A stretch of DNA of 64,000 bases, taken from contig QYRS01000009.1 in assembly GCA_006503535.1 (NCBI GenBank), forward strand, positions 2,838,564 through 2,902,563. The letters run 5' to 3'. The notes under the pieces are model-generated. The model did not search any database. It had not been told where the DNA came from and saw nothing but the letters and a program-made list of their open reading frames with translations. A program made the position numbers and the translations under genes. Of the stretch, positions 37,010 to 48,000 are shown in pieces. Position 1 is the first letter of the stretch. Each line of letters starts with the position of its first letter. The stretch comes from Arthrinium phaeospermum. Lineage: Eukaryota > Ascomycota > Sordariomycetes > Amphisphaeriales > Apiosporaceae.

Positions 37010-39084
37010 TTACCTACCCTCATGGCTGCCCATATTCTCATATCGTCCTACTGCCGTGCGGAGTTCCTCGGATATCCTCTTATTCCTCTGCCTAAACACC
37101 CCGCGGTACCTGGGCTGCCTCATCAGCCGACCTATCTGCCGACCCATATCCGTAGGAATGCACACATCACCGAATATCTCGTCTACTTCCATCGACGCTG
37201 CCTCCCTGAAGCTTACCGCGGCAACAACAACCTTGAGCCGTCTTTGACGATGGTGATGAGTAACCAACTCCGAAATCCGGTCGACAAAGTCACTGACGCG
37301 GTAGTGCTCCCTGTCATCGTGAAAGCCACATCTTGGATCATCCTCACCCCCGCCCTCGTCCTCGCTGCCGTCATCAGAACCCTTACTTCCTACCGCTGCC
37401 TCCAAGACACCGATATCAATCACAATGAACAGGGCCGGGAGTGTAGACACGCAGCGCTCTAAAAGCTTGAACCATTGCTCAACCGTGGTAGCGCTACGGA
37501 GGTGCCGTATCGTCAGGGGGTTGCGACTCTCTGTCATGGCTGTTGCACTCAAGTGGAGGCTCTGCAGTACCAGCGATCGCAAGACCCCCACCATGGACAG
37601 CCGCTCTAACGGGGATGGTAACGGGGCAGAAGGTTCGTCGCTCCACTGAAACGACTCGGTGACAAAAGGCAGGGCCCAGATGACAGGACACTCACGTTCG
37701 AGTACGGCGTTCAGGAACTCGACGGCAAAATCAAGGGGACTGGTCCGGATGCCGCGGCTCTCGGCGAGCAACAGCGACGAGGTAGGTTCGTCAACCCATG
37801 CCTTCAGAGTGGGTATCGATGCGGCAGGCAGTTGCGTGGCAAGCCCTCGGATCCGGCGCTTGCGCATCGAACGGCAGAATATCAAGCTTGACTCGTTATC
37901 GGGTGTGCCTTGCTCGAGCATCAACTGATGGACGTCTTCGAGCTGTGCGTTGCGGAAGAACTGCTTCTGGTCGCGTAAGTCTACCAAAATCTCGTTCTGT
38001 CGGGACTGCTGGGCTACAAGGATGCGAGGTGTTAGTCAGTTCCAGATGCATCTCACAAGGCAATCAAAAGGGAAAGGAAAGCCCAGTCACGCACCGATCA
38101 TAAGCTCCATCAATTGGCTCATCCGCCTTTCCAGGTTGTTGATCTTGGCGTGCTGATCCCGGATCTCGGCCTTGGACGCGGCGTTAGCCAGCTCGTCGAC
38201 CTGCCGCGAGAGCTCCGAGATCTTGTCTATCACCGGACCGAAGCTGATCTTGAAGGGGTGGACGACAGCTGCGAAGGAGTGCATTATCTTGCCCTTCTTG
38301 AACCACCGTACCGCCATGAGCGCAAACTCGATGATCTGGGCATACAGAAGAGCCACAGCTTCGTGCATTCGCTCCGTCGGGTACAGCTCCGAGTGAAGCT
38401 CCGTCCGCGGCAGCATGTCCCCAATCCGGGATATGGCCTTGGAAATCTCGGTAAGAAGCTCTTCATGGTTCAGCACAGCCTGTTACATTCTTAGTTCCCG
38501 GCCTGACCTCATGAATGCGCAAGGCGTGCGTACCGTAAAGAGAAACTTGAGTGTGCCCCATGCCAACGATGTAAACTCGGGATAGTGCTGCGCCAATGTG
38601 TCGAAGACGGCTGTGGATGCGTTAGCGATTGGTTTCTTCCGACCAAAGAACCGACTTGCATTCGTAATACTTAACGCGAGAAGAACAGTTGCTTAACCAC
38701 TTGCGGGCTTTGGAAGACTTGGCCCTCGTCTCGTAGTCGTTCAATGCTGCCTTGACGGCGGACTGCACGTCGAGAATGGAATTCTGGCCCGGTGCATCGC
38801 ATATGGCCCGGAACTCATCCTGGTTGAGTTCCTTCTTGAGCGTTTCGACCGCGATGCGGTAGGCGTGGCCGGCTGGTTGCGCCCACCTACACACCAGGCA
38901 AAGTCATATCGTCAGTAAGGTAAAATAGGGTACGGCAACTTCAAAGCACTCACGCCTCGTCAGGTTGCGAGAGATACCAGTCAGTATGGAGGGTGCGTGC
39001 CCGGGGGTTGGTCAGCGCGCGATTGTGGGTTGCTTGGGAGGTGAGGGGCGCTTGCTGGTTCAGGCTCGACAGCGTAAGCGCCAT
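37010..39084 (-). CDS. DUF7708-type fungal protein, with one GC-AG intron
   Basis: Minus strand, five exons: 39084-38954, 38886-38660, 38610-38534, 38479-38095 and 38013-37010; all phases agree, giving 607 residues. Intron 2 uses a GCAAGT donor (GC-AG class) with a CTAAC branch site; joining there gives YYESVFDTLAQHYPEF. The segment SSKARKWLSNCSSRVKYYES through LAWGTLKFLFTAVLNHEELL is the DUF7708 signature common at the N-terminus of fungal STAND/NACHT-type and related proteins. Next comes a helical region with a coiled coil (EIRDQHAKINNLERRMSQLM). The C-terminal half holds ILVDLRDQKQFFRNAQLEDV and a region with WALPFVTESFQWS and LPALFIVIDIGVLEAA, the latter like a degenerate Walker B strand. 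I see no Walker A, so it is not a typical NTPase. It may be a degenerate or regulatory relative of fungal NLR-like receptors. Confidence 0.82.
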
Positions 39085-39591
39085 GATATGGGTTGCAATG
39101 GCACCAAAAGTTAAGGGCTGTTTCTACCGCGTTGCATTAGAAGGACAAGTGGGTATTTCGAGGGGATTGCTTCCCAAGACATTGATTGCCTCGGCCTGTA
39201 GTTGGCACCGGCATCCGAGATAAGCCTGCCGCAAGATGCACATTTGCGTGTGGCATTGCTAGGCATCAGCTGATCTGCAAATCGATTTGATTGGCCTCGA
39301 GCTTAGCCACGACAGCCTGCTGCTGTGAGAGGGAGACTCCTAGAATCCCCCGTGCCTACCAAGAGGTGCCAGGAGCATACATCTACTTCACAACACAGTT
39401 TCACGGAAAGTGGTGAGGGGTTCTTGCATGCTGTCGGATTTGAAATGAATGTGATATTCAAAACATATGAAATATTTCGTTATACGTGAAGCCCCGTGTT
39501 CCGCCCTTAAGTCTATCGAAAACACACCGAGAAGGAAATAAAACGATTAAGAAAAGTCGGAAGAGAGCCCGCCATAAGACGTTTGAACATC
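39085..39591. other. Intergenic region
   Basis: About 500 bases between two minus-strand genes, containing the promoter of the DUF7708-type gene and the 3' region of the repeat-precursor gene. No gene seen. Confidence 0.5.
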
Positions 39592-40558
39592 TTACTGCTC
39601 GGCGTCCCTGCCAGTCAGGCCGCCCAGAAGGCTTCCGACTCCGCCAGGGTGGCCAGCTTGCTCTCCGTTGCCGTTGCTGGGCTTGGAGCCGGAGCCGCCG
39701 TCACCAAGGAGACCACCAAGAACACCCTGAGGGGTCCGCTTCTCGACGGCGTCTCTGCCGGTCAGGCCACCGAGGAGACTACCAACGCCACCCGGGTGAC
39801 CGCCCTGCTGGCCGTCGTTGGAGCTGGAGCCGCCGTCGCCAAGGAGGCCGCCCAGAACACCCCTAGACAGTATGGATTAGAAAACGTCTTGCTATAATCT
39901 GAACTAATAGAGAATACACTTACTGAGGGGTACGCTTCTCAACAGCGTCTCTGCCGGTCAAGCCACCCAGAAGGCTTCCGACTCCGCCAGGGTGGCCGCC
40001 CTGCTCTTGGCCGTTGCCGGTGCTGGGCTTAGAGCCGCCATCACCGAGGAGGCCACCGAGAACGCCCTGGGGGCTACGCTTCTCGACCTCGGCATTTCTG
40101 CCAGTCAAACCGCCCAAGAGGCTACCCACGCCACCCGGGTGGCCACCTTGCTCTCCGTTGTTGGAGCTGGAACCACCATCGCCGAGAAGACCTCCGAGGA
40201 CACCTTGAGGGGTGCGCTTCTCGATTTCGGCATCTCTGCCAGTTAAGCCGCCCAAGAGGCTGCCCACGCCGCCGGGGTGGCCAGCCTCTTGTCCGTTACC
40301 GCTGTTAGGCTTAGAGCCACCGTCTCCGAGAAGGCCGCCGAGGACGCCCTGAGGGGCACGTTTCTCGACCTCGGCGTCTCTGCCAGTCAGACCTCCCAGG
40401 AGGCTGCCGAGACCACCGGGGCTGTCAGGGCAAGTAAGTCAGCAAAGTCCTATGCGGGTGCGAAATTTGTATTGAAGGCGACTTACTGGCTGTTGGAGCC
40501 GTTTCCAGAGCCGCTACCGCCGGAGCCACCGTCTCCGAGAAGACCACCGAGAACTCCC
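39592..40558 (-). repeat. Six in-frame coding repeats of the KEP precursor
   Basis: Units of about 126-144 coding bases repeat in tandem; on the plus strand the shared blocks include GCCAGTCA, CCCAGAAGGCT-like and CCGCCAGGGTGGCC-like segments. Lengths differ mainly in the central linker. Introns 1 and 3 sit at the same Gln codon in units 1 and 5. Confidence 0.88.
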
Positions 40559-40700
40559 CTAGACAGGCTGTGTAAGTGAGAGTACGATGATCATTTCTGT
40601 TTTGCGGAGACACTTACTGGGGAGCGCGCTGCTCAATCGGGGCCGCGTTGACGGTGGTGAAGGCGGCGAGGGCCGAGGTGAAGATGATGGAGTACTGCAT
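39592..40700 (-). CDS. Secreted Kex2-processed repeat protein precursor (KEP), six Gly/Leu-rich units
   Basis: Minus strand, four exons: 40700-40618, 40558-40487, 40421-39924 and 39862-39592, all introns phase 2, 307 residues. A signal peptide (MQYSIIFTSALAAFTTVNA) is followed by APIEQRAPQ and six tandem units of about 45-48 residues. Each unit has PQGVLGGLLGDGGS, a variable Ser/Asn/Lys/Gln linker, HPGGVGSLLGGLTGRDAE, and (except the last) a closing EKR. Lys-Arg pairs fall at about 72-73, 120-121, 166-167, 214-215 and 259-260, where Kex2 should cut during secretion, with trimming by Kex1. This is the architecture of fungal KEP precursors, including alpha-pheromones, repellents and dikaritin-type RiPPs. 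There are no Cys or aromatic core residues and no DUF3328 (UstYa-like) gene nearby, so a cyclised RiPP is unlikely; the LLGGL-rich peptides could be amphipathic or self-assembling. Function is unknown. Confidence 0.9.
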
Positions 40701-42378
40701 GTTGATAGAGTAAGAAACGAGACTGAATGATAGTTATCTTGAAATGAAGAAATGAGAGTGAGTGTCAAAGTCTTGCAAAGAGAGACGAGAAAGATGAAGG
40801 AAGGTGTTTGGTGAAGTGAAGAGTGTTGTCGTTGTTGATATTGTTAATGATGATGCGAATAGAAAGCAGGCCATCTAGGGAGAGACGGATGGGTTATATA
40901 TACTGTCAAGCGGCAGGGAGTATGTATCGCGAGATGTACGTCAGGACCCAACTTCGACGCTGTATCTACAACACCGATCCAACACTCGCACAATCAGACA
41001 GAGCACGCCTTGTCAGTATTGCCCTACTCTATCCGATGCTGCCGAGGAACTGACGCGTCTCCTGGGGTTCGTCTGCAGCCTTGCCAGGCTGAGGTGGCAA
41101 CGCATACACGCGACGCTTCCCGCCCTCGACCTTGCGTCACCGTCGCGCCGCTTGTGTTTTGACTACCATCGCGAAAGTGTCCATGCAACAGATATGAGCC
41201 AAAACGGTGCGGTTGTAAGTAGTCTGATGAAGATAGGGTCGAGATTGGCAAAAGGTGGAGAGGAACAATCTATATCCAGTCACCGTGCATGTGTCACAAA
41301 GATTGATCGTAGGGCTAGCCATAGATTGAAGTAGGCTGGCGCACGCAGCAGATGGTCCGCCCGCCCCATGTTGTCCCTGTCCATCACTCCGCCCCCGCGC
41401 GCCGCATTCCGCATGCTGCCCGCCGCACACACACGTGGGCCATGGGGACTCGCGGCGAAAGTAGATGGAAACAATGGTAATCTTCTGCCAATCCCACCTA
41501 GTGTTCAGCAGTCGACACCCTCGTTGTTTTACGGCAGGGCCTAGTGCTGGGCTAGTAGGGGGCTAGGGGGCTACTGTAGGGAAAAGAGCCGCTGTCACGT
41601 AGCCGCACGAGGCCCAATGCGGTAAAAGTTACCCCCTAAGGAGAGCTACAGGACTCCGTATTTACATTGCCAGATTTGGCCTTGTCCATGCTCTTCCCTC
41701 CGCATAATCCACATGGAGAGGCTCATCGACTCGTTAACCTCTGACGTGGCCGACACCGCCCCAGACGTCCCCGAGACGTCAATTCGGGTGAACGGGAACT
41801 ACTCAGCTCATAGAAGATCAAAGTATCATACCTAGTTGCTCGGGCCTCAGTACCGATATCGCAGGCGATAGGGCGAGGCAATGCCGCCGCTTTCCGAGCA
41901 CGCCTCCCCGAAGACCTTCGAGTGGCTAGTATTCGGCTCCTCCGGATATATTGGGACCATCCAGTACACACAGGCACATGGCGAGGCACTGATGGCATGC
42001 GAATGCAATTTCCCATTGTCCCGTGACCGTCATCCGTGCAACAGCCCCAATCTCACAATTATACATGAGAACAACGGCGACAATGCCATGTAAATTACGT
42101 ACGGTGAGGCAGACTTGCCAGTCGAGTCCGGAACACTATCTCCTCAAGATAAGTATCGACAATCAATATACGAGATCAGCAATACCCTTCCAAAACATGA
42201 TAACCTGCGTGGAGAACAGCAACGAAACATCATCATTGGCACCAAGCCCTTCGTCCGTGGGCCGCGTGGAAGACTCAGTCAGTCTCGAGAGAAGTGTGCA
42301 CTATTTCTGGCACATGGGGACCACAATATCAAGGTGCGTATGTTGCCGTAGATCAATCGATACCAGGCTATATCCTCG
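40701..42378. other. Intergenic region, no supported gene
   Basis: About 1.7 kb. Its left end is the leader and promoter of the KEP precursor. Frames at 41137-41430, 41723-42016 and 42023-42421 lack motifs. A GC-rich patch lies near 41350-41460 and a GGGGGCTAGGGGGCTA stretch near 41556-41573. Confidence 0.45.
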
Positions 42379-44257
42379 TCAAATTTTCAAGTGTTGTAAC
42401 TTCTGCACGACAAGGTCGTGAAACTGCGCCTGGACCTGGACATCGACGAATGCGTTCGACGCCCCCGCATCGACGACAGCGTTGGCAGCCGACCCCGACA
42501 GGCAGGCTCTGACAATGTCCGCGACCGTGTCTCCCAAGCAGGACTCGACCACCTCCCCGTACACGCCATTCATCAGGAGATCTTTCGTCCTCGATGCCAC
42601 CCCGGGCTTGAGGATGTGGCCCCCGTCGTACCCCAGGATACTATAGACCGGTTTCCAATACGCAATCTCCAGAAAGACCACCCCCAACGCGTAGATGTCG
42701 TGGTGTTTCTTGTAGCCGAACCCGTGTCCGTCCTCTCTCGGTCCGCCTTGGACCGCAGGGTGACGGTACAAATCCTCGGCCGCCATGGCAGGGGGAGCCT
42801 CGGATAGGTAAGGGGCTCCGTCGGGGCGGGAGTACTCGAAACCCGACAGAAACGGCCGCCCGATGTCCAGCCGGTCGTTTTCGTCGTGGAAAAAGAGGAC
42901 GTTTTGGCTGCGCAGCCCCTTATGGAGCCAGTCCACCGCGTGGAGCTTCTCGACGCTCTCGGCCAGGACGCGGAGAAGGCGGATGCGCGCCGTGAGGCTC
43001 GGGGCCCGCGCCGTCGTCAACAGCAGCTCAGCCAATGAGACCGGCACGGTCGACGAAGAGCTCGTCGGTCGCTCGAAGACGAAGCCGTACTGCACCTCGG
43101 ACGGCCCGCTCGAGGAGCCGCTCGGGCGCTCGACGTAGCCGAGGCACCGGAGGGTCTGAAACACGGCGACGTACTGCTCCTCGCGCAGGAGCCGGACCAG
43201 CGCCTCGAAGCGTCTGACAATCAGCGACGCCTCGCTTTGGGTGGCTCGGGTACTCGTCCACTCGACCCACACCTTGCTCCACGGCTCGATGGGAGACACC
43301 TTGTACCACGCCGGTGCCCTCTGCTTGTCGTGGTACGTCTCTGGCTCAATCATCCTGAGGTGGCTTAGCGGTAGCTTCAGGGGCTTCTCCGAGAGACTGG
43401 AGGCCCGTAGACTGAGTTCGGAGCGCAGTCGTGGGGTCAGCGAATCTGCCTCAATTGCTGTTCTCATGGCCTTGAAGCGCGCGAGGTCGGCGAATCGAGC
43501 ATCGTCTTGTTTGAACCCAGCGATACTAGATTCAGCAGATGCTTTGACCAACTCGCATAGAATATCTATCCGGTTGTTCAATTGGATGATCTGATAGTTG
43601 GTGCGCATTTGCTGGTCGTTCAGTGTTTCAAGTTGTTGGTTGCTCAGGAGCTGGTGCAGAGAGTCGTTGAGCAGTTTCAGTTTATCGAGCAACTCCTCGA
43701 CGCTCTTCTTGTCGGATATGGCCCATCTTAGTCTGGCGGGATACTTGGCCGTTGCGCGTACATGCCGCAACGCTTTCTGTAGCAAGGGGTTCGATTGAGG
43801 AAACTGGGTCTGGTGGCCTTCCGTTGCGAATTCAAAATATTTCTCGACGGCCGTTAGATCCTTATCAGTCTCTGCCTTTTCCTCCACCAAGGGTTGGGCC
43901 AGCGGTCGGAGTCGACTGTCTAACCTCCCAAAGCGAAGTAGCAACCGGTGCTGTTGGTCGAGGATCTCCAAGATGGTTGATTTTCCCTGAGGACTGAAGA
44001 CTAATGTCTCATCGTCTTCACTGAGCCCAACAATATCTGCCCAGTCGAGAAGTTTGTACTGCTCCGCCTTGAATCGAATGTGAAGGTACTGGTAACTCTT
44101 CTGCAGGCCTTTGGCCTCTGCGAACAGCTGGTACCCTTAAGCAACTATCAGTAAATTGCCATCTGGTGTCTGTGGATGTATGAGCACCTTTTACGCAGCC
44201 AGAGAAAACCTGGAACAAGAGGGACACTGCTCCCAGCCCAACCCCTGCTGCTTCCAT
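42379..44257 (-). CDS. HeLo (prion-inhibition) domain fused to a pseudokinase
   Basis: Minus strand, exons 44257-44188 and 44135-42379; the 52-base intron (GTGCTC donor, TTAAG acceptor) joins GCVK to GYQLF, giving 608 residues. The N-terminus MEAAGVGLGAVSLLFQVFSG, then YQYLHIRFKAEQYKLLDWAD, is the opening of the HeLo/prion-inhibition-and-propagation domain (PF14479), the membrane-targeting helical module of HET-S. It extends to about 210. From about 265 a protein-kinase-like fold is seen (LRVLAESVEKLHAVDWLHKG, HHDIYALGVVFLEIAYWKPV). The catalytic loop reads HKGLRSQN, lacking the HRD Asp, and the DFG position reads LSGF, so it should be catalytically dead. HeLo plus pseudokinase matches the layout of animal MLKL, whose four-helix bundle is related to HeLo. 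A membrane-permeabilising executor role is inferred. Confidence 0.88.
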
Positions 44258-45024
44258 AGTTCAAACGGATGCGTTGGCTGCACTTGCGACGTCTTGGATC
44301 ATTACGGGGGGTCGAAGTATACTGGGAGCACACAAAAAGGGGCTGCGTTCCGTGGTTACACTTATGGGTAAGGTCAACAACCATTGCTGAAATACAAACA
44401 ATCATTTAATATCTTATCAGACTTCTCCGCGGACGAATTTCAAGTCAACCTGGGGCCGTCGATATGGGCTGAGTCCAAGGCAGATTGTCAATCCCGATCG
44501 GCGCTCAACTCGGCGACGGTTCGGCCTGACGCTCCACGGATGACACCCGTCATCTGTGACTTGATACGTTGCTTTTACTTCAATCATTGTCACGTAATGG
44601 GGCAATGTCTTGGGGCTGTTCATGTGCCGGCTTACGCCAAGAAAACATCTGCTTCTTGCGGTGGTGGCCATTCACGCTTGGCTTACGTAGCAGGGATGGT
44701 AGTGTACCACACAGCCCCTCGTCCTGTCAGGTATCAGGTAATTACACATTTCTGATCGCCTCGGTCGGAGAAGTAATGAGCAGTCAATGTCGGTGAGCCC
44801 CGCCATCGTTTGGTGATTACACAGCCCTCCATGGCTCAAGGCGATGTCGATTGGTTCGGTCGCTCACATGATCAGCACCCATGAACTTGCTGAATGGCAG
44901 TGTTATCTCCTACTTAACTGAGTGATATGCCCGTGTAACTGCTGTATCATCTGTGGATGCTGATATGAGTTTTACGACGTAAGAAGATTAGAGGACACCA
45001 CTAATCCACTACTCTCTTCTCAAA
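44258..45024. promoter_or_regulatory. Shared upstream region of HeLo-pseudokinase and kinase-AIG2-ankyrin genes
   Basis: The 767 bases between the two divergent start codons hold no supported gene; the frame at 44384-44755 has no recognisable content. A shared promoter, and so co-expression of the pair, is plausible but no specific site is recognised. Confidence 0.5.
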
Positions 45025-48000
45025 ATGGCTGAATACAAAAGCCCCTATTACTACACATTGAGGGGAGACGAGGGTGACCAGTACGTCGACCGTCAAGACA
45101 CAAGACCAACTCGACAGACACATCAGCAAGTAGCTCCATCCCCTTTACAGGAGAGTCTTTTCCGCAAGGCCCTGGAAGGATTTCTCCCGAAACAGAAGAG
45201 CCGGCTGGCACATAAGACGATAATCCGCGATGCCGTCATCCCCAAGATATCTCAGATCCTCGTGGAGTTTGGGAAGCGGGAATGGAGCTTGCGGCCCCGA
45301 ACGTTTGCCATACTATGGATCCTGGGCATCCCTGACACCCTGGATGTGTTTGTCGCCCAGGATCGAACGGACCATTACCTCCCATACAACCAAGCGAATC
45401 TGCCCGACGTCATCAAGGGCTCATGTCTTCGTGACCAGTTCCTCCAGCTCCAAGACATGGTCCGATGTCGACAGGAAGACATTGCCGAGCTGGAGATGGG
45501 TGGCAAGCACCTCAGCCTGCCTGGAAACGCAGACGCCTACTTTCTCTCGGTCATGACGTTGGGGCAGGGTCGCTTTGCCAGGGTAGACAAGGTCAGGAGT
45601 CTGCAGACGGCGGAGCTCTACGCCAGGAAGCGGATACTCCGGGGCGAGTCTGCGCTTCAGGACCAGGTCAACTTGGCAGCTTTTGAGAAGGAATTAAAGT
45701 CCTTGAAGAAACTGTCGCATCACCACGTGGTTAAGCTGGTCGGATCCTACACTGATTCCACGAGCTTGGGACTCATCATGAGTCCTATAGCTGACATGGA
45801 CTTGCAAGCCTATCTCGACAGCCGGGAGGTGGACCCCGAACATCGCAAAAGGATGCTTAGGAGTTTCTTCGGATCATTGGTACGTCCCCTTTCCCAGCTC
45901 ATGCCCTGCCACCACACCCCTGTTGGACCAACGAGCTAATCCTGGCGGGTATAGGCGACGGCGTTGGCGTATATCCACAACAAGAACATTCGGCACAAGG
46001 ACATCAAACCAAACAACGTCCTAGTGAAGGGAGATAGGGTCCTCCTGTCTGACTTTGGCACGTCAAGGATCTGCCTTGAAGGCCACTCGACTACCCGCGG
46101 TGGTTCCCCTGAAGGAACCCCACGTTACTGGGCCCCTGAAGTGGGTGATGGTGCAGTAAGTCCCATTGCAAGAAACGCAGTCGCTGCAGTGCTAACATGA
46201 CCTAGGATCGCAACACTGCAAGCGATATCTGGTCGCTCGGCTGCGTTTTTCTGGAGATGGCTACGACGCTGTTTGGATATTCGCATAACGACATGCTCAA
46301 GTTTTATTCGGAGCATGGAACGGAGAACTGCTCTCGCTTCAGTCTGAATCAAGTTGGGACTGAAGCCTGGATCAAGCACCTGAGCAAAGACGTGCACAAT
46401 CCAGACAATGTTGTACTGCAGTGGGCCGCCAGTATGCTACAGTTCGATCCTCAGGAAAGGCCCACGGCTGCCCAGCTCCGTGGACGCATCCTGGACGTGC
46501 GGTCCGGTTTTGATTACATATGTCAATGCTGCTCGACAAGGGCTGGGTCTGAGACAGGCATCTGCCATCCTCCTTCCCCTTTACTTGAATCGACGGAGCC
46601 ACCTTCCAAGCTGATAGACCAGAAGGCAGGCGACGATGTACTGTCTTCACGACCGCCAACTCCACCTCCTGAGTACGTAGAAAAGTCGGTCGAGGTCCCT
46701 TCGGAGCGTAGCCCGAGTATGCCAGGGTCCCCAAAGCCCACCAAGCGGAAGGTTCACTTCGAGAACGATGACCAAGAGCCACAGTCGGAACAACATCATG
46801 GACCTAGCCGATTTACCGGCCTCTCCCAAGATCGCAGACCAAAACCAACTCTCCCGTCAGATGACACGTTCACCGAAACGGAACAAACAGACTTCGTGGC
46901 ACCTGACCCCCTTCATTCGCCAAGCTTCGATAGCCACGAAGCACCCCTTCCCAAAGCCACGCTGGTGCCGTCGTACATACTTGCTGGTAGCAACCGACTG
47001 CTGGAGCGAGAGGTGCGGAACGACCTTGGCAGCGACGAGAGTAATATCTTCGTCGAGAGGTGTAATATCTTCGTCTACGGACGGCTGATGTTCCCCTCGG
47101 TTCTGCACGCCATCGCCTCCCAGTCCATCGACGGGGTCTACGCACCGGACCTCCAGCGACGTATCTATCCCGTGTCGGCAGACTGGAACAAGGCCAACTT
47201 TTCGATACAGAGAGCCAGCGAGATCATGACGCCGGCCATGCTGAAGTCGTACGACCGTTGGCAACCGTCGGGGCTGGACTGCGCTGCCATCCAAAGTTCG
47301 GCTGTTACCCAGAAGATACCGGAAAGGCGAAAAGAGCGGAGGCAACGGACGATTAGCCCTCCAGGTCATGTTTCTGGCCACCTCATTGTCGGTCTCGGGA
47401 TGGAAGCTGTTAGATACCTGGATCTTCTACTGGCTTCTACCGAGAAAAACCTGGGTAGCACCAAGCCGATGAAGAAGGAGGATGGTACAGACGACTTCAA
47501 AAAGGGCGTGGCCGAAAAGGCCTCACCATTGGTGCGGAAACAAGTCACGGTCCAAGTCAAGCTGCTTTCGGGTGAGATGGTAGATAGCGAGGCATACACA
47601 TACGTGTGGTACCAGGACCCCGACCGCTTGGGCCGGCGGTGGAAAGAAGACAGCTTCGTGCGGGGGAGGAGCTTCCAGAAGCTCTTTTCGGCCAACCGCA
47701 GCTGGTACGACGAAGAAAAGGCGCTGGCAAGTGTGATGCGCATCACGTACGCGCAGCTGGGCGACGCCTTCTGCGAGGCCGTCCTGACGGGCGACAGCGC
47801 CAAGCTGCAGCGGCTGCTGCGCGACGGCTGGGATCCCGACGCCCCCTGCAAGGTGTATGGAACTCCGCTCCAGGCCGCGGTGGTGACGGGGCGCGACGAT
47901 CTGGCGCGACTTCTGCTGGAACAGGGCCGGGCCAACGTCAATGCGCGAGGTGGGCAGTATGGTACCGCACTGATGGCGGCGGCGTACGCCTCGCGCAAGG

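Noticed and set aside
39592..40700. Dikaritin-type RiPP cluster
   Set aside because: The precursor has repeats and KR sites, but the units lack the Tyr-containing cores typical of dikaritins, and no DUF3328/UstYa gene is present nearby.
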